A DNA stretch of 64,000 bases from a bacterium (GTDB lineage: Bacteria; Pseudomonadota; Alphaproteobacteria; Caulobacterales; Caulobacteraceae): the NCBI GenBank assembly GCA_030824495.1, contig JAVBXP010000040.1, positions 1 to 64,000 on the forward strand. The letters run 5' to 3'. A program made the translations under genes and the position numbers. Below, piece by piece: positions 8,168 to 16,186 of this stretch. How positions within the stretch are numbered: the first letter of the stretch is position 1; each line of letters opens with the position of its first letter. Below the pieces are notes generated by a model that saw only the letters and a program-made list of their open reading frames with translations, was not told the origin of the DNA and ran no database searches.

Positions 8168-9563
8168 GATCGTCTCGACCGATCCCTGCACTGACGCGGT
8201 GGTGTGGCGCGGGCCTGCGACCTCGACCTCCGAACTTGGCGCGATCATGGCGCGGGCTCGGCAGGGGTTTCGAATGTGGTCGGCGATGTCCCTGGAGGAA
8301 CGCCACCGGATCGGCCGAGCCTTCGCCGACCTCGCCAAGGCGCGGCGCGATGTCATCGCCAGACTGATCAGTCAGGAAACCGGCAAGCCCTATTGGGAGA
8401 CGCTGACCGAGGCCGATACGGTGGCTGGCAAGGTGGAGGTCTCAATCCGCGCCCAGGCTGAGCGGGCCGGCGAGCGGGTGGGGGAGGCGGCCGGAGCTCG
8501 CGCCCGATTGGCTCACCGCCCGCATGGCGTGGTGGCGGTGATCGGGCCGTTCAATTTCCCCATGCATCTGCCGAACGGCCACATCACGCCGGCCCTGCTG
8601 GCCGGCAACGCGGTGGTCTTCAAGCCGAGCGAAAAGACCCCGGCCAGCGGTCTCTATCTAGCCGAGCTGTGGCGTGAGGCCGGCGTTCCGGCGGAGGTTC
8701 TGCAGGTGGTGATTGGCGACGCCGAGATCGCCCAGGCCTTGGTCGCGCACCCCGAAACGGATGGCGTTTTCTTCACGGGCGGCGTGGGCGCAGGGCGGGC
8801 GATCCACATGGCGCTGGCCGATCAGCCGCAGAAGATCGTGGCTCTGGAACTGGGCGGCAACAATCCGCTGATCGCCTGGGATGTGACCGACGTCCAGAGC
8901 GCCGCCCACCTGATCGTGCAGTCGGCCTACGTCTCGGCAGGCCAAAGGTGCTCCTGCGCCAGGCGCCTCATCGTTCCGCAGGGCGCTGAGGGCGAACGCA
9001 TCATCGAGGCGCTTGCCGCTCTCATCGACAAGATCAAGGTCGGCGCGCCCTTTGACGACCCGCAACCGTTCATGGGGCCGGTGATCGACATGGCCAGCGC
9101 GTGCGGACTGCTCCGCGCGCAGGGGCGGTTGGGTGGTCGCGCCATTCGCGAACTGAAGCCGATGGCGCCGGATCGCCCCTATCTCACGCCGGGCCTGATC
9201 GACGTTACGGGTGTCGAGGTTCCAGATCAGGAGAACTTCGGCCCATTGCTCCAGGTCATCCGCGCCCCCGACTGGGAGACGGCGATGACCGCCGCCAACG
9301 CCACGCGGTTTGGGCTGGCCGCCGGTCTGCTCTCGGACGACGAGACGCTCTATCGTCGCTTCTGGGGCGAGGCGCGGGCCGGGATCGTCAACTGGAACCG
9401 GCCGACGACCGGAGCGGCCGCCACGGCGCCGTTTGGCGGGCCGGGCCTGTCAGGCAATCACCGACCGAGCGCCTACTATGCGGCCGACTATTGCGCTTAT
9501 CCCGTCGCGAGTCTGGAGGCCGAAAGCGTCAATTTCCGCATCGCCACGGGCCTGGGGGCGTGA
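8154..9563 (+). CDS. astD: Succinylglutamate semialdehyde dehydrogenase
   Basis: AstD oxidises N-succinylglutamate semialdehyde to N-succinylglutamate with NAD. The 469-residue ALDH-superfamily protein has the usual active-site elements: [23 protein letters not shown] for the cofactor, ALELGGNNP with the general-base Glu, and YVSAGQRCS with catalytic Cys at residue 266. Its place between astA and astB, overlapping both, makes the AST assignment much firmer than the generic ALDH motifs would alone. The stop codon shares bases with the GTG start of astB. Confidence 0.94.
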   Translation: MSNSEIVSTDPCTDAVVWRGPATSTSELGAIMARARQGFRMWSAMSLEERHRIGRAFADLAKARRDVIARLISQETGKPYWETLTEADTVAGKVEVSIRAQAERAGERVGEAAGARARLAHRPHGVVAVIGPFNFPMHLPNGHITPALLAGNAVVFKPSEKTPASGLYLAELWREAGVPAEVLQVVIGDAEIAQALVAHPETDGVFFTGGVGAGRAIHMALADQPQKIVALELGGNNPLIAWDVTDVQSAAHLIVQSAYVSAGQRCSCARRLIVPQGAEGERIIEALAALIDKIKVGAPFDDPQPFMGPVIDMASACGLLRAQGRLGGRAIRELKPMAPDRPYLTPGLIDVTGVEVPDQENFGPLLQVIRAPDWETAMTAANATRFGLAAGLLSDDETLYRRFWGEARAGIVNWNRPTTGAAATAPFGGPGLSGNHRPSAYYAADYCAYPVASLEAESVNFRIATGLGA

Positions 9564-10840
9564 GCGCCATCGAGATCAATTTCGACGGCCTGCCGGGACC
9601 CACCCACAACTATGCAGGCCTGTCGGTCGGCAATGTCGCCTCGCAGTCGAACTTCGGCGAGGTCTCCTTTCCACGCGCCGCCGCCCGTCAGGGGCTGGCG
9701 AAGATGCGAAGGGTGATGGAGCTGGGCCTTGTTCAAGGCTTTTTGCCTCCGCCCCTGCGGCCAGCCGCCGCCGCCCTGCGTCCGTTCGGCTTTAAGGGAA
9801 GCGACGATGAGGTGCTGGCTACCGCCGCCGCCGAGGATCTGAGCCTGTTCCGAGCGGCGTGCTCGGCATCCAGCATGTGGCGCGCCAACGCCGCGAGCGT
9901 CCTGGCTGCGCCCGACACCGCCGACGGCCGGGTGCATCTGGTGACCGCAAATCTCGCCGGCATGCTGCATCGGAGTTTCGAGGCGCAGGAGACCTACCGG
10001 CTGTTGTGCCGGGTGTTCCCCGACGCTAACCGGTTCTGCGTCCATGAGCCCTTGCCGTCGGCGCGGCATTTCGGCGACGAGGGCGCAGCTAACCATATGC
10101 GTCTGGCGCCTAGTCATGGCGCGCCGGGCCTGAACGTCTTTGCCCACGGAGAGCTGCGCGGCGGGAACTATCCCGAGCGTCAGAGCCGCCGGGCCAGCCA
10201 GGCCGTGGCACGGCTGGCGGGGCTGAACCCAGCCCGCACGCTCTACGCCCTGCAGAACGAGGCCGCGGTCCAGGCGGGCGCTTTCCACAACGATGTGGTG
10301 GCGGTCGCCAACGCCAATGTGCTGCTCGCCCATCCCGAGGCTTTCGCCGATCCGGCCAGGCTCTACAGCGCCATGCGCGAGCGGCTGCCCAATTTGCATG
10401 TCGTCGAGACGGCCGGGGTCACACTGGCCGATGCGGTGTCCTCATATCTCTTCAATTCCCAACTCGTGACCCTGCCGGGCGGAGAGATGGCGTTGATCCT
10501 GCCGTCCGACGCGCGCGGGAACGCCGCGGCGTGGAGCGCGGTGGAGGCGGTCCTGGCCGCCGACAACCCGATCAAGCATGCTGTGGTGGTCGATGTGCGC
10601 GAGAGCATGCGCAATGGCGGTGGCCCCGCCTGCCTGCGGCTACGAGTGCCGGTCGATGGACTGGCGCGGGCTGGGATCAACCCACGCTTTCTGCTGACGC
10701 CGGAGCGGTTGGCCGCCTTGTCACAGGTCGTGGAGACCTATTGGCCCGAACGCATCGCGCCGGACGACCTGCTGTCGCCGGACCTATGGGCTGAGGCGCG
10801 CACCGCGCATGCGGCGCTGGACGCTGTGATCGAAGATTGA
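9560..10840 (+). CDS. astB: N-succinylarginine dihydrolase
   Basis: AstB releases two ammonia and one CO2 from succinylarginine to give succinylornithine. The GTG at 9560 overlaps the astD stop (GTGA) and gives a 426-residue protein that begins with the family hallmark [18 protein letters not shown]. The open frame reaches back to 9101, but that part is astD in another frame. The guanidino-modifying fold is shown by [21 protein letters not shown] and by [13 protein letters not shown], where C358 matches the catalytic cysteine. The pathway's next enzyme, AstC, is not encoded nearby. Confidence 0.95.
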   Translation: MSAIEINFDGLPGPTHNYAGLSVGNVASQSNFGEVSFPRAAARQGLAKMRRVMELGLVQGFLPPPLRPAAAALRPFGFKGSDDEVLATAAAEDLSLFRAACSASSMWRANAASVLAAPDTADGRVHLVTANLAGMLHRSFEAQETYRLLCRVFPDANRFCVHEPLPSARHFGDEGAANHMRLAPSHGAPGLNVFAHGELRGGNYPERQSRRASQAVARLAGLNPARTLYALQNEAAVQAGAFHNDVVAVANANVLLAHPEAFADPARLYSAMRERLPNLHVVETAGVTLADAVSSYLFNSQLVTLPGGEMALILPSDARGNAAAWSAVEAVLAADNPIKHAVVVDVRESMRNGGGPACLRLRVPVDGLARAGINPRFLLTPERLAALSQVVETYWPERIAPDDLLSPDLWAEARTAHAALDAVIED

Positions 10841-10863
10841 AGTTCGCGGGCGCCAGCCAGACT

Positions 10864-11109
10864 CTAGGCCTGGACTGTGCTCGAGGCCTGGGCCGCTGAA
10901 GCCTCAACGCGCAGCCGGGCGCTCATCTTGGCGTGCAGGCGCTTGATGCAATCGCTGGCGGTCTTCTCGAACCAGAAGGGGAAGATCGCGTGAATCAGGC
11001 AGGCGAGGCCGGCGACGACCATCGTCACGCCGAAGGCCGCAGCTTGGGCCAGATGCTGAGCGTAGCTTTCGCCGATGGCGGTCGGGTGCCGGTTGAACGC
11101 GTCGAGCAT
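10864..11109 (-). CDS. Small membrane protein, DUF6356-like
   Basis: An 81-residue protein starting at the ATG at 11109, just after an AGGAGAGG ribosome site. The longer frame to 11214 would run through a strong palindrome and lacks a better start. One hydrophobic segment is visible (about residues 20-45, AAAFGVTMVVAGLACLIHAI), followed by FPFWFEKTASDCIKRLH. That pattern matches small alphaproteobacterial proteins of unknown function grouped as DUF6356. It is divergent from the Lrp gene at 11229 and shares the palindromic promoter region, so it may be regulated by that protein. No function is known. Confidence 0.72.
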   Translation of the reverse strand: MLDAFNRHPTAIGESYAQHLAQAAAFGVTMVVAGLACLIHAIFPFWFEKTASDCIKRLHAKMSARLRVEASAAQASSTVQA

Positions 11110-11175
11110 GAGCCTCTCCTGTAGGTCGCTTGGTTGGAGAGTGCCTTGGGTGAGCGAGAAAGGCGTTGTCGATCT

Positions 11176-11200
11176 TCTCGATATTGCTTCAATATCGAGA
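11176..11200. promoter_or_regulatory. Perfect 11-bp inverted repeat, probable Lrp-family operator
   Basis: TCTCGATATTG (11176-11186) and CAATATCGAGA (11190-11200) are exact inverted copies separated by CTT. The site lies 28 bases before the lrp start at 11229 and 66 bases before the divergent small-protein start at 11109. AT-rich symmetric sites of about this size between an Lrp gene and its divergent neighbour are typical autoregulatory operators. Confidence 0.65.
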
Positions 11201-11228
11201 ATAGACTTCTCCATGGACGGCTAATCTT

Positions 11229-11693
11229 ATGACGAATGTTCTCCTGGACCCAACGGATCGGCGAATCCTGCGCGAGCTCCAGGCCGACGCGACCATTCCA
11301 ATCGCCGAACTGGCCGAGCGGGTGGGCCTGTCGCAGACGCCCTGTTGGAAGCGGGTCAAGCGCCTGACGGATGAGGGGGTGATCGAGCGCCGGGTAGCGC
11401 TGCTAGACCGCGATAAGCTGGACCTTGGCTTGGTGGTGTTCGTCTCGGTTCGCACCAGCCGCCACGACGAGGCCTGGATCGCCGACTTCGCCAAGGGCGC
11501 GGCGGCCTTGCCGGAGGTGGTGGAATTCTATCGGCTGGCGGGCGAGGCCGATTACCTGTTGAAGGTGGTGGTTTCCGACATCTCCGCCTACGACCGTTTC
11601 TACAAACGCCTGATCGCCACGGCCCCGCTGAACGATGTGTCCTCCGCTTTCGCGATGGAGCAGATCAAGTTCACCACGGCCCTTCCGCTCTGA
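11229..11693 (+). CDS. Lrp/AsnC-family regulator upstream of malonyl-CoA synthetase
   Basis: The 154-residue Lrp/AsnC protein has an HTH at about residues 7-55 (RILRELQADATIPIAELAER, then SQTPCWKRVKRL) and a RAM sensing domain with AGEADYLLKVVVSDISAYDRF. The Cys in TPCWKR is common in this subgroup. A perfect inverted repeat lies just upstream, suggesting autoregulation. The malonyl-CoA synthetase gene starts 6 bases after the stop codon, so the two are likely one operon. It is the third Lrp gene within 8 kb. Confidence 0.9.
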   Translation: MTNVLLDPTDRRILRELQADATIPIAELAERVGLSQTPCWKRVKRLTDEGVIERRVALLDRDKLDLGLVVFVSVRTSRHDEAWIADFAKGAAALPEVVEFYRLAGEADYLLKVVVSDISAYDRFYKRLIATAPLNDVSSAFAMEQIKFTTALPL

Positions 11694-11699
11694 GATCCG

Positions 11700-13094
11700 A
11701 TGAACCTCTACGACCTGCTCGCCTCGCGCTTTCCCGCCGATCGCTCCAAGCCGGCCTTCCTGCTCGCCGATGGGACCGCGATCTCCTACGGCCAGCTTGA
11801 AGACGACGTCGCTCGGACCGCCAGCCTGCTGATCGAGTACGAGGTCGAGCCCGGCGACCGGGTGGCGTTGCAGTCGGAGAAGAGCGTCGCGGCGGTCGCG
11901 GTCTATTTGGCGACCTTGAAGGTAGGCGCAGTCTTCCTGCCGCTGAACACCGCCTACACCGAGGCCGAGGTCGAGTACTTCATCGACGACGCTGAGCCGG
12001 TGCTGTTCGTCGAGGACGCCGAGGCGCTGGTCGCCGACGCCCGGACCCGCCCGCCGTTGGCCGACACCATGGTCATGGACGACGATGACCTGGCCTCGAT
12101 CATCTACACATCCGGAACGACCGGGCGCTCGAAGGGGGCGATGCTCAGCCACGGCAATCTGGCCGCCAACGCCCAGGCCTTGCACCAGATCTGGGGCTTC
12201 ACGTCAGACGACGTGCTGTTGCACGCCCTGCCGATCTTCCATGTCCACGGCCTGTTCGTGGGGCTGCACTGCGCGTTCCTGTCGGGCGCGCCGATGGTCT
12301 GGCTGCCCAAGTTCGACGAGGGTCAGGTGCTGGACGGGCTCGCCAAGGCCACCGTGATGATGGGGGTTCCGACCTTCTACACTCGGCTGCTGGCCAATCC
12401 CGGCTTCACCCAGGACCGGGCCAGTCACATGCGGCTGTTCATTTCCGGCTCGGCGCCGCTGCTGGAATCGACCTTCGCCGAGTTCGAGGCGCGGACCGGC
12501 AAGCGCATCCTGGAGCGCTACGGCATGAGCGAGGCGGTGATCATCACCTCCAACCCGCTGAACGGCGAGCGCATCGCCGGCAGCGTGGGCTATCCGTTGC
12601 CGGGTGTGGACTTGCGCATCGCCGGCGGAGACACCGGGACCATCGAGATCAAGGGGCCCAGCGTGTTCGCCGCCTATTGGCGGATGCCGGAGAAGACCGC
12701 CGAGGAATTCACCGCCGACGGCTACTTCATCACCGGCGATGTCGGCCGCCAGGACCCCGATGGCCGGGTGTGGATCTCAGGCCGCGCCAAGGACCTGATC
12801 ATTTCCGGGGGCTTCAATGTCTATCCCAAGGAGATCGAGCTGGTCTTCGACGAACTGGCGGGCGTCAGCGAGAGCGCAGTGATCGGCGTGCCGCATCCTG
12901 ACTTCGGCGAGGCCGTCGTCGCGGTGGTCATCGGCCAGGGTGATGAGGCGGACCTGATCGCCCAGGCGCGAACCAGGCTCGCGGCCTTCAAGGCCCCGAA
13001 GCGAGTGTTCTTCGTGGAGGAATTGCCGCGCAACGCCATGGGCAAGGTGCAGAAGAACCTGCTGCGCGAGCGGTTTGCCGGGACGTTCGCGTAA
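11700..13094 (+). CDS. matB: Malonyl-CoA synthetase (MatB-like acyl-CoA ligase)
   Basis: This is an ANL-superfamily adenylating enzyme of 464 residues. From memory of rhizobial MatB, the resemblance extends through PLNTAYTEAEVEYFI, the AMP-binding loop YTSGTTGRSKGAMLSH (about residues 137-152), HALPIFHVHGLF, MGVPTFYTRLL, RLFISGSAPLL, ERYGMSEA and the C-terminal catalytic lysine in LPRNAMGKVQKN. MatB makes malonyl-CoA from malonate, CoA and ATP. The protein is shorter than typical MatB (about 500 residues), mostly in the linker before the AMP-binding loop. No malonyl-CoA decarboxylase is adjacent, so the product may feed fatty-acid or polyketide synthesis. Confidence 0.85.
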   Translation: MNLYDLLASRFPADRSKPAFLLADGTAISYGQLEDDVARTASLLIEYEVEPGDRVALQSEKSVAAVAVYLATLKVGAVFLPLNTAYTEAEVEYFIDDAEPVLFVEDAEALVADARTRPPLADTMVMDDDDLASIIYTSGTTGRSKGAMLSHGNLAANAQALHQIWGFTSDDVLLHALPIFHVHGLFVGLHCAFLSGAPMVWLPKFDEGQVLDGLAKATVMMGVPTFYTRLLANPGFTQDRASHMRLFISGSAPLLESTFAEFEARTGKRILERYGMSEAVIITSNPLNGERIAGSVGYPLPGVDLRIAGGDTGTIEIKGPSVFAAYWRMPEKTAEEFTADGYFITGDVGRQDPDGRVWISGRAKDLIISGGFNVYPKEIELVFDELAGVSESAVIGVPHPDFGEAVVAVVIGQGDEADLIAQARTRLAAFKAPKRVFFVEELPRNAMGKVQKNLLRERFAGTFA

Positions 13095-13103
13095 ACCCCT
13101 ATG

Positions 13104-13201
13104 TTCGTCATCCTCCGGTCGTCTGAAAGACGATCCGGGGGACCCAAGCTGAGTTGCTGAACTTGCGCGTCAGCTTGGGTCCCCCGGATTTGGATGACGA
13201 A
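13104..13201. repeat. Three-hairpin intergenic palindromic repeat (REP-like)
   Basis: An outer 10-bp stem (TTCGTCATCC at 13104-13113 with GGATGACGAA at 13192-13201) encloses two further hairpins. The small one is TCGTCT-GAA-AGACGA (13119-13133). The large one has perfect 20-bp arms at 13133-13152 and 13170-13189, built around GGGGGACCCAAGCTGA and its complement, with a 17-base loop. The element fills the gap between convergent genes and may also act as a two-way terminator. Such nested elements are usually dispersed repeats; no second copy was seen in the window. Confidence 0.8.
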
Positions 13202-13214
13202 GTGGGGCCGCGCC

Positions 13215-13982
13215 CTAAGGCTGATAGCGGCTTGGCGCGACGCCGAGCAGGCGCTTGAACATGGTGGCGAAGGCCGCCGGGCTCTCGTAGCCGAGGTCGA
13301 GGGCTATCGCCGTCACTTGGTCCCCGGCCGCCAACCGGGGTAGGGCCACCAGCACACACGCCTGTTGGCGCCATTCGGCGAAGCTCATGCCCGTCTCGCG
13401 CCGAAACAGACGCGTAAAGGCCCGCCGACCCATGCCCAGGGCGTCGCTCCAGCCGTCGATGGTGTCATGTGGGCTCGGCTGCTCCAGGAACGCATGGCAC
13501 TTGGCGACGAGCGCCGGCGTCATGGGGAAGGGGACGGCTAGCGGGATCACCGGGGCCCGCTCCAGTTCGGCGATCAGCAGCGACATGACCAGACCGTCGC
13601 GTCCCTCCAGATCGTACTCCCGCTCGATCTCGCCGGCCTCGACAAGCAGGCTGCGCAGCAGCGGCGAGACTCCAATCACCCGGCTCTGATCGCCGAGCGT
13701 GGCGCAGGTGCCGGGATCGATCAGCACGCTGCGGGTGCTGACCGCGCCGACCATCTTCACCGAATGCAGCACGCCGGCCGGGGTCCAGACGGCGCGTTCA
13801 GGCGGGGCCACCCATGCGCCGTGCGGGGTCGACAGCGCGACGACCCCTTTGGCGGCATAGAGAAGTTGGCCGCGCCGGTGCGAATGCCACTCCAACTCAT
13901 GCGACGGCGGGAAGTCGTTGCCGATGGCGACGACCGGCCTTGGGATGTCCTGATAGTCGTTCGGGTCGATCCAGGTCGTCAT
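13215..13982 (-). CDS. AraC-family transcriptional regulator
   Basis: The 255-residue protein has an N-terminal cupin-like sensing domain (about residues 20-100, HELEWHSHRRGQLLYAAKG) and a C-terminal AraC DNA-binding domain with two helix-turn-helix units (about 155-250; GRRAFTRLFRRETGMSFAEW and AIALDLGYESPAAFATMFKR). It is divergent from the MFS transporter gene at 14071, with 88 bases between the start codons. AraC/MFS pairs of this kind usually mean that the regulator controls export of a compound it senses. The effector is unknown. Confidence 0.9.
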   Translation of the reverse strand: MTTWIDPNDYQDIPRPVVAIGNDFPPSHELEWHSHRRGQLLYAAKGVVALSTPHGAWVAPPERAVWTPAGVLHSVKMVGAVSTRSVLIDPGTCATLGDQSRVIGVSPLLRSLLVEAGEIEREYDLEGRDGLVMSLLIAELERAPVIPLAVPFPMTPALVAKCHAFLEQPSPHDTIDGWSDALGMGRRAFTRLFRRETGMSFAEWRQQACVLVALPRLAAGDQVTAIALDLGYESPAAFATMFKRLLGVAPSRYQP

Positions 13983-14070
13983 TGTCCCACTCGCGAAACT
14001 GAAAGACCCATAAAGGAATGCGGGCGACCCGCGAAGCGCCTAAGCGAGCCTCATCAAGTTGGAGTCTCCG

Positions 14071-15333
14071 ATGAGCGAGCAGACCATTTCAGTGAAGCCA
14101 GTGGCGCAACCGGCAGCCGGGACCGCGTTCGGCGTAATCCTCGCGATCAGCTTCTGCCACCTGCTCAACGACATGATGCAGTCGCTGCTTCCCGCCATCT
14201 ATCCGAACCTCAAGCTCGAGTTCGGCCTGACCTTCGGGCAGATCGGCGTGGTTACGCTCGCCTACCAGCTTACCGCCTCGATCCTCCAGCCGCTGGTCGG
14301 TCTCTATGCCGACAAGCGCCCGACGCCGATGGCGCTGCCGGCCGGGACGCTGTTCTCGCTGGCGGGTCTGGTGGTGCTGTCGGTGGCTCACTCCTATCCG
14401 ATGCTGCTGGTCGGGGCCTGCCTGCTGGGCATGGGGTCTTCGGTGTTCCACCCGGAGTCATCACGCGTGGCCCGCATGGCCTCGGGCGGCCGGTTCGGCT
14501 TGGCGCAGTCGCTGTTCCAGGTCGGCGGCAACGCCGGTTCGGCGCTCGGGCCACTGGCTGCGGCGGTGGTCGTGGTGCGGTGGGGTCAATCCAGCCTGGC
14601 CTTCTTCGCCCTGCTGGCCCTGCTGTCGGGCGGCATCTTGTGGAACGTCGCCAACTGGTATCGCACCCATGGCCTGATCCGCCTGCAGGCCGCCGCCAAG
14701 CGTGGTGAAGCAGAGGCGCCGGTTCCGACCCGTCAGGCGATGTTCGGCATCGCGATCCTGCTGGCGCTGATCTTCTCTAAGTACGTCTATCTGGCCAGCC
14801 TGACGAACTACCTGACTTTCTACATGATCGACCGGTTCGGGGCCTCGGTTCAGGTCGCTCAGTACCACCTGTTCGCGTTCCTCGGCGCGGTGGCTGTCGG
14901 TACGGTGGCCGGCGGGCCGCTGGGTGACCGTTTCGGGCGCAAGTACGTGATCTGGTTCTCGATCCTCGGCGTGCTGCCGTTCAGCCTGCTGCTGCCCGTC
15001 GCAAACGAGTTCTGGACCCTGCCGTTGACGGTGGTGATCGGCCTTATCCTTGCCTCGGCGTTCCCGGCGATCGTGGTCTATGCCCAGGAATTGGCGCCTG
15101 GTCGGGTTGGGATGATCTCGGGGCTGTTCTTCGGGTTCTCGTTCGGCATGGCCGGGATCGGGGCGGCCGTGTTGGGCGCGCTGGCCGACGCCACAGATAT
15201 CGAGACAGTCTACCGCGTCTGCGCGTTCCTGCCGGCCATCGGCCTGCTGGCGGCGCTGTTGCCAACGGTCGGGCGTCATCAGCCACCGCCTCCGCCCCCG
15301 ACGCCGGGCCTGGAGCCAGAGACCGTGCCCTAG
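14071..15333 (+). CDS. fsr: MFS transporter, fosmidomycin-resistance (Fsr) type
   Basis: The 420-residue protein has about twelve hydrophobic segments spread evenly and the subgroup's features: an early ISFCHLLNDMMQSLLPAIYP, GLYADKRPTP after the second helix, and GMGSSVFHPESSRVARMASG in the fourth-helix region. These match Fsr-type drug exporters of the inner membrane. The ATG at 14071 is chosen because GGAG lies seven bases upstream; a TTG at 14059 is the only earlier start. The C-terminus ends in a proline run. The stop overlaps that of the convergent DUF1295 gene by a few bases. Confidence 0.86.
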   Translation: MSEQTISVKPVAQPAAGTAFGVILAISFCHLLNDMMQSLLPAIYPNLKLEFGLTFGQIGVVTLAYQLTASILQPLVGLYADKRPTPMALPAGTLFSLAGLVVLSVAHSYPMLLVGACLLGMGSSVFHPESSRVARMASGGRFGLAQSLFQVGGNAGSALGPLAAAVVVVRWGQSSLAFFALLALLSGGILWNVANWYRTHGLIRLQAAAKRGEAEAPVPTRQAMFGIAILLALIFSKYVYLASLTNYLTFYMIDRFGASVQVAQYHLFAFLGAVAVGTVAGGPLGDRFGRKYVIWFSILGVLPFSLLLPVANEFWTLPLTVVIGLILASAFPAIVVYAQELAPGRVGMISGLFFGFSFGMAGIGAAVLGALADATDIETVYRVCAFLPAIGLLAALLPTVGRHQPPPPPPTPGLEPETVP

Positions 15334-16127
15334 GGCGCGCGGGGCGGCAGGGGAATGAAGCTCGATGTCCGACGGATATAGGCTTCATACCCCGGCCGCC
15401 TGCGGCGCATGCCTTCCTCAAGCATCGGCACGCCGCTCAGCTTGGTGAGCAGGAAGGTGATCGTGATCGGTCCCAGGATCGAGGCCGCGCCGACCCAGCC
15501 CGTCTCGGCGGCGATCAGATAGAGGCCCCACCAGACGCAGGCGTCACCGAAATAGTTGGGATGGCGGGTATAGCGCCAGAGCCCAGTGTCCAGAACCGCG
15601 CCCTTATTGGCCGGGTCGGCTTTGAAGCGCGAAAGCTGCAGGTCGCCGACGGTCTCAAACCCCACGCCGATCAGGGCGAGTGCGACACCGAGCCAAGCCA
15701 TCGGCCCCAGGGCGGTGGTGACGGCGTACTGGCCAAGTTGGACGGGCAGGCACACGACGAACAGCAGCGGCGCCTGCATGGCGAAGACGATCATCAGCGA
15801 GGCCTTGGCGAAGCTCCAGCCTCGCTCCGACTGCGCCTTGCCCAACATCGCGACGTAACGGGGATCCGGGCCGTTCTTGCGCCAACGCCAGAAGAGATGG
15901 ATCCCTAGTCGCAGGCCCCAGATCGTGCAGATCGCCAGCAGCGCCACGGCGTGCGGCCCACGGCCGCCGGTGACGAGGTAGGTGGTCCAGGCGGCGACCA
16001 CCATCCCGACGGCCCACCAGCTATCGACGAAACTTGCGTCCTTGAGGCGGATTGAAATCAGCCACAGCACTGCGAAGCATGCCGTGGCGACGGCCGCGTT
16101 GACGACAAGGATATGAGTCACGTTCAT
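15330..16127 (-). CDS. DUF1295-family membrane protein (steroid reductase / ICMT-like fold)
   Basis: The 265-residue protein has about seven hydrophobic segments, beginning with ILVVNAAVATACFAVLWLIS. Its C-terminal signature FKADPANKGAVLDTGLWRYTRHPNYFGD is shared by DUF1295 proteins, steroid 5-alpha-reductases and isoprenylcysteine methyltransferases, where the RHPNY region binds cofactor. It is probably an NADPH-dependent reductase or a methyltransferase in the inner membrane; the sequence does not decide which. It is transcribed in the same direction as the aldo/keto reductase gene upstream, 59 bases away, and may be cotranscribed with it. Confidence 0.85.
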   Translation of the reverse strand: MNVTHILVVNAAVATACFAVLWLISIRLKDASFVDSWWAVGMVVAAWTTYLVTGGRGPHAVALLAICTIWGLRLGIHLFWRWRKNGPDPRYVAMLGKAQSERGWSFAKASLMIVFAMQAPLLFVVCLPVQLGQYAVTTALGPMAWLGVALALIGVGFETVGDLQLSRFKADPANKGAVLDTGLWRYTRHPNYFGDACVWWGLYLIAAETGWVGAASILGPITITFLLTKLSGVPMLEEGMRRRRPGYEAYIRRTSSFIPLPPRAP

Positions 16128-16143
16128 CGAAGAAAGCTGCCGC

Positions 16144-16170
16144 CGTTCCGCTAGGAACGCAAACGGAACG
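16144..16170. promoter_or_regulatory. Overlapping GTTCC/GGAAC inverted repeats
   Basis: CGTTCC (16144-16149) pairs with GGAACG (16154-16159). CGTTCCG (16144-16150) also pairs with CGGAACG (16164-16170). The three half-sites sit in the 59-base gap between the aldo/keto reductase stop and the DUF1295 start. They could form alternative small hairpins in the mRNA or be an operator for the DUF1295 gene. Confidence 0.35.
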
Positions 16171-16186
16171 ACGGGACAGCGTTACC

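Noticed and set aside
9101-9559. N-terminal extension of the astB frame
   Set aside because: It lies entirely within astD in another frame, and the AstB hallmark begins at the GTG at 9560.
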